Source of the DNA: Chloroflexota bacterium
GTDB lineage: Bacteria; Chloroflexota; Anaerolineae; Anaerolineales; UBA11579
Reading direction: 5' to 3'
Assembly (NCBI GenBank): GCA_003250455.1
Contig: QKGK01000468.1
Location: 1-15,540, forward strand
DNA: 15,540 nt
The notes beneath the pieces are model-generated. The model was given only the letters and a program-made list of their open reading frames with translations. It had not been told where the DNA came from and did no database searches. This document shows, in pieces, positions 13,493-15,540 of the stretch (positions are counted from its first letter, which is position 1; every line of letters starts with the position of its first letter). The position numbers and the translations under genes were made by a program.

Positions 13493-14175
13493 GCGATCCC
13501 TTTCTCCTGAGCAAATTTTAAAATGATCCTGAAAACATCCTCAGCGCTGATCGATTCGGAATCAATGATCCTGGCATCCTCTGCCGGACGCAATGGGGCC
13601 ACATCCCTGGTGGAATCGATCTGGTCTCGCTGCCGCACAATGGACAGCACCTCCTCATAATCGGCGGGTTCGCCGCGGTCCAGGCGTTCCTGGTAGCGGC
13701 GACGGGCGCGCTCTTCTGCCGAAGCATCCAGAAAGATCTTCAGGGGGGCATCGGGCATCACCACGGTGCCAATATCCCGGCCAACCATCACAACCTCCCC
13801 ACGCTGGCCGATCTCGCGCTGTTTTTGGGTGAGGGCGGCGCGAACGCCGGGGTAAGTGGAAACTTCCGAGACATTTGCATCCACCTCGGGGGTACGGATC
13901 TGCCAGGTTTTGTCCGCGCCGTTGATCAGGATGTCGTTGGTGCGGCCATCGTCCGTGGTGGGAGGGCGGACATCGATGTGGGTCTCTTCGGCCAGGCGGG
14001 TGCAGGCAGTTTCGTCGTCAATCGGGACCTCGGCCTCCAGCGCAGCCAGGGTGACTGCCCGGTACATAATGCCGGTGTCAAAAAATAAAAAGCCCAGTTC
14101 CTGGGCAAGCAGCTGCCCCACGGTGGATTTTCCGGAGGCCGCCGGGCCGTCCAATGCAATTGTTTTTACGAGCAT
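13489..14175 (-). CDS. cmk: Cytidylate kinase
   Basis: Phosphorylates CMP and dCMP with ATP in the cytoplasm. 228 residues. P-loop DGPAASGKST (9-18), FDTGIMYRA (32-40) for nucleotide binding, the NMP-binding insert, GRDIGTVVMPDA before the LID, and the RRYQERLDRG lid arginines are all there. I start at ATG 14173-14175, which has GAGG five bases upstream and opens directly on the conserved KTIALDGPAASGK strand. An in-frame start 108 bases further up would add an atypical tail and overlap the stop region of the preceding gene. It lies 44 bp after the membrane-protein gene and overlaps plsC by four bases, so the three are probably one operon. Confidence 0.96.
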   Translation of the reverse strand: MLVKTIALDGPAASGKSTVGQLLAQELGFLFFDTGIMYRAVTLAALEAEVPIDDETACTRLAEETHIDVRPPTTDDGRTNDILINGADKTWQIRTPEVDANVSEVSTYPGVRAALTQKQREIGQRGEVVMVGRDIGTVVMPDAPLKIFLDASAEERARRRYQERLDRGEPADYEEVLSIVRQRDQIDSTRDVAPLRPAEDARIIDSESISAEDVFRIILKFAQEKGIA

Positions 14176-14219
14176 GTTTTCCTCATTGATGTAAGTTTGA
14201 ATGCAATTCCAGGTTGTCC

Positions 14220-15540
14220 TTACTCCGAAGGTTCGGGAGAATACAGCGGGAAGAGGTCGGACCGCCGCCACAAGGTCACCCAATCATTTTCAACAATGGT
14301 TTCCCGGTAGACCAACCAACGGTCAAAGTCGGGGGGTAATGTCCGTCCGCCCCAGTTCCTGCTCAGCTGCAGTGTGACGCGTTCGCCGAGATAGAACTGC
14401 GAAAGCAGGTCTTCTCCGCTGCCTGTCTCACGGTTTAACACTGCGTCGGGCAATTGGTTTTCCAGCGGGACAGCGACGTAGCTTGCGTTGGGGAAGTCCC
14501 GCAGCAGCCAGTGCACCAGGGGCGAATCGATCTGGTAAACCAGGTTCAATTCGTACTTTGTTCCGGTGATCTGGAGGGAGGTCTCCTCAATAGCGTCCAT
14601 CAGCTCCTGGGCATACCCGGGGGATGGGCCTTGCATCCACAGCTCTCCTGCCAGCTCGGTGGGCTGTGCGGTGAAATTCCAGGTAGTCATCAGCAGGTAA
14701 AAGGCTAAAAATGCACCTGCTCCCCAAAATGTTCCCTGGATGGCGCCGCTGCCTTCCCAAACCCGGGCAGCCAGAGCGGTGATCAGCACGATCAATAAGG
14801 GAATGACAATGGTCACCAGCATGCGGACGAGGTAAACCTTGGTGCTACCATCCAGTGCATTAAAATCCCACAGGCTGACACCTGCCGGGATATTGAAGGC
14901 AAAAACGGTGGTCATTTTGGAGAGGTTGAACCACCAATACAGCAAAATGACCAGGAAGAATGCCGCCTCACCAAAGACCAGCAGCCGGTCTTCCTGTTTG
15001 GGCAGGGAAAGGAAAGGGGCCAACGCTTTGCCGGCAAACAGCCACAACGGTACGATCAGCCACAGCAGCATCCACACCTGGCGGGATGGGTCTATGCTGA
15101 TCAGCAGCAGTCCGGCTGCCAAACTGCCAAGTAAGAATATGGAAGCATTTTGCGGTTCGTCGCCCCGACCGGACATGCCAAAGAGGGCGAACAAAACGGC
15201 AAACGGCTGGTAGACCAGGAGGGCAACCAGCATCTGCGCCAGCGGCGCACCCGCCTCAGCGGTACTGCTGCGGAAGATGCCCCCAAAATAATCGGGGATC
15301 GCCTGGAACATGGCCGCGAGCCCCTGTGGATAACGCATCAGCAGGGTGCCAAAAATGAACAGGGAGAATCCGACCCCGGCCAACCCGGTGAGCAAGTGTT
15401 TGCGCTCAATCTCGAGCGAGGGGGAATCACCGCTGACAAAGGCCAGCAGCGCCCAGCCTCCCAGGATGGTCAGGATTCCAAAGATGAAGGAAGGCCCGGA
15501 GAGCAGCACCATCCCGGCGAACAACCCGGCGAGAAAAGAC
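14220..15540 (-). CDS. Multi-pass membrane protein, C-terminal part (cut by window edge); possibly GT-C-type glycosyltransferase
   Basis: At least 439 residues; the frame is still open at the window edge (reading SFLAGLFAGMVLLSG), so the true start lies outside, and TTG 15524 should not be taken as the start. About nine hydrophobic helices are visible, e.g. PSFIFGILTILGGWALL, FLVILLYWWF and GAGAFLAFYLLMTTWNF, then a C-terminal soluble region of about 170 residues (starting near TAQPTELAGELW) without further helices. Many helices followed by a C-terminal soluble domain fits GT-C-fold membrane glycosyltransferases, including families of Agl23-like proteins found in Chloroflexota and archaea. 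That is a guess from shape: the catalytic loop, usually near the N-terminus, is not in the window. It stands 44 bp upstream of cmk in the same direction. Confidence 0.7.
   Translation of the reverse strand, partial: SFLAGLFAGMVLLSGPSFIFGILTILGGWALLAFVSGDSPSLEIERKHLLTGLAGVGFSLFIFGTLLMRYPQGLAAMFQAIPDYFGGIFRSSTAEAGAPLAQMLVALLVYQPFAVLFALFGMSGRGDEPQNASIFLLGSLAAGLLLISIDPSRQVWMLLWLIVPLWLFAGKALAPFLSLPKQEDRLLVFGEAAFFLVILLYWWFNLSKMTTVFAFNIPAGVSLWDFNALDGSTKVYLVRMLVTIVIPLLIVLITALAARVWEGSGAIQGTFWGAGAFLAFYLLMTTWNFTAQPTELAGELWMQGPSPGYAQELMDAIEETSLQITGTKYELNLVYQIDSPLVHWLLRDFPNASYVAVPLENQLPDAVLNRETGSGEDLLSQFYLGERVTLQLSRNWGGRTLPPDFDRWLVYRETIVENDWVTLWRRSDLFPLYSPEPSE

Noticed and set aside
14176..14283. Longer N-terminus for cytidylate kinase
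   Set aside because: It runs into the end of the upstream gene and adds an unconserved tail; ATG 14175 has a good ribosome site and opens on the P-loop strand.
1..15540. tRNA, rRNA, insertion sequences or phage genes
   Set aside because: I looked for GTTCRA-type T-loops, conserved rRNA words and transposase motifs in the gaps and found none.

Overview
The window looks like a piece of chromosome from a Chloroflexota bacterium, probably of the Anaerolineae type. The basis is moderate: a ruvB-DUF2905-queA gene order, large multi-domain REC/PAS/GAF/HD-GYP and 7TM-CACHE-HAMP-GAF-PAS kinases, a GC content in the mid-50s by eye, and TATAAT-type -10 boxes. No rRNA, tRNA, CRISPR array, transposase or phage gene was found. 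Nearly all the DNA is ordinary chromosomal coding sequence.

Layout. (1) 1-1067, minus strand: uracil phosphoribosyltransferase (upp) followed by the N-terminal part of an L-lactate dehydrogenase cut by the window edge. (2) 1257-3546, plus strand: ruvB, a small two-TM DUF2905 protein and queA, separated by 3-4 bases, so one operon. It diverges from upp across a 189-bp spacer with a -10 box for each direction and a 12-bp inverted repeat in the ruvB promoter. (3) 3604-6311, minus strand: a stand-alone receiver protein followed by a REC-PAS-PAS-GAF-HD-GYP protein, a two-gene c-di-GMP/phosphorelay output module. (4) 6607-7941, plus strand: pyrimidine-nucleoside phosphorylase, closed by a perfect bidirectional terminator. 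(5) 8041-8904, minus strand: a DegV-family (FakB-like) fatty-acid-binding protein with two short perfect inverted repeats upstream. (6) 9087-12377, minus strand: a 1096-residue membrane sensor histidine kinase. (7) 12378-12796: the only long gene-free stretch, with the kinase promoter, a tandem double-palindrome repeat resembling the neisserial dRS3 core, and A/T-rich hairpins. (8) 12797-15540, minus strand: a multi-pass membrane protein (cut by the window edge), then cmk and plsC, the last two overlapping by ATGA.

How the genes work together. Pdp (uridine/thymidine to base plus sugar-1-phosphate) and Upp (uracil plus PRPP to UMP) form a pyrimidine salvage route, with Cmk phosphorylating CMP/dCMP. 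DegV and PlsC are both acyl-chain/phospholipid functions. The orphan histidine kinase and the two orphan receiver proteins lie on the same strand about 3 kb apart and may or may not talk to each other. I do not see a convincing new multi-gene system. The best leads are regulatory DNA: the palindrome in the ruvB promoter, the paired palindromes before degV, the double-palindrome repeat, and a leader hairpin before the receiver gene.
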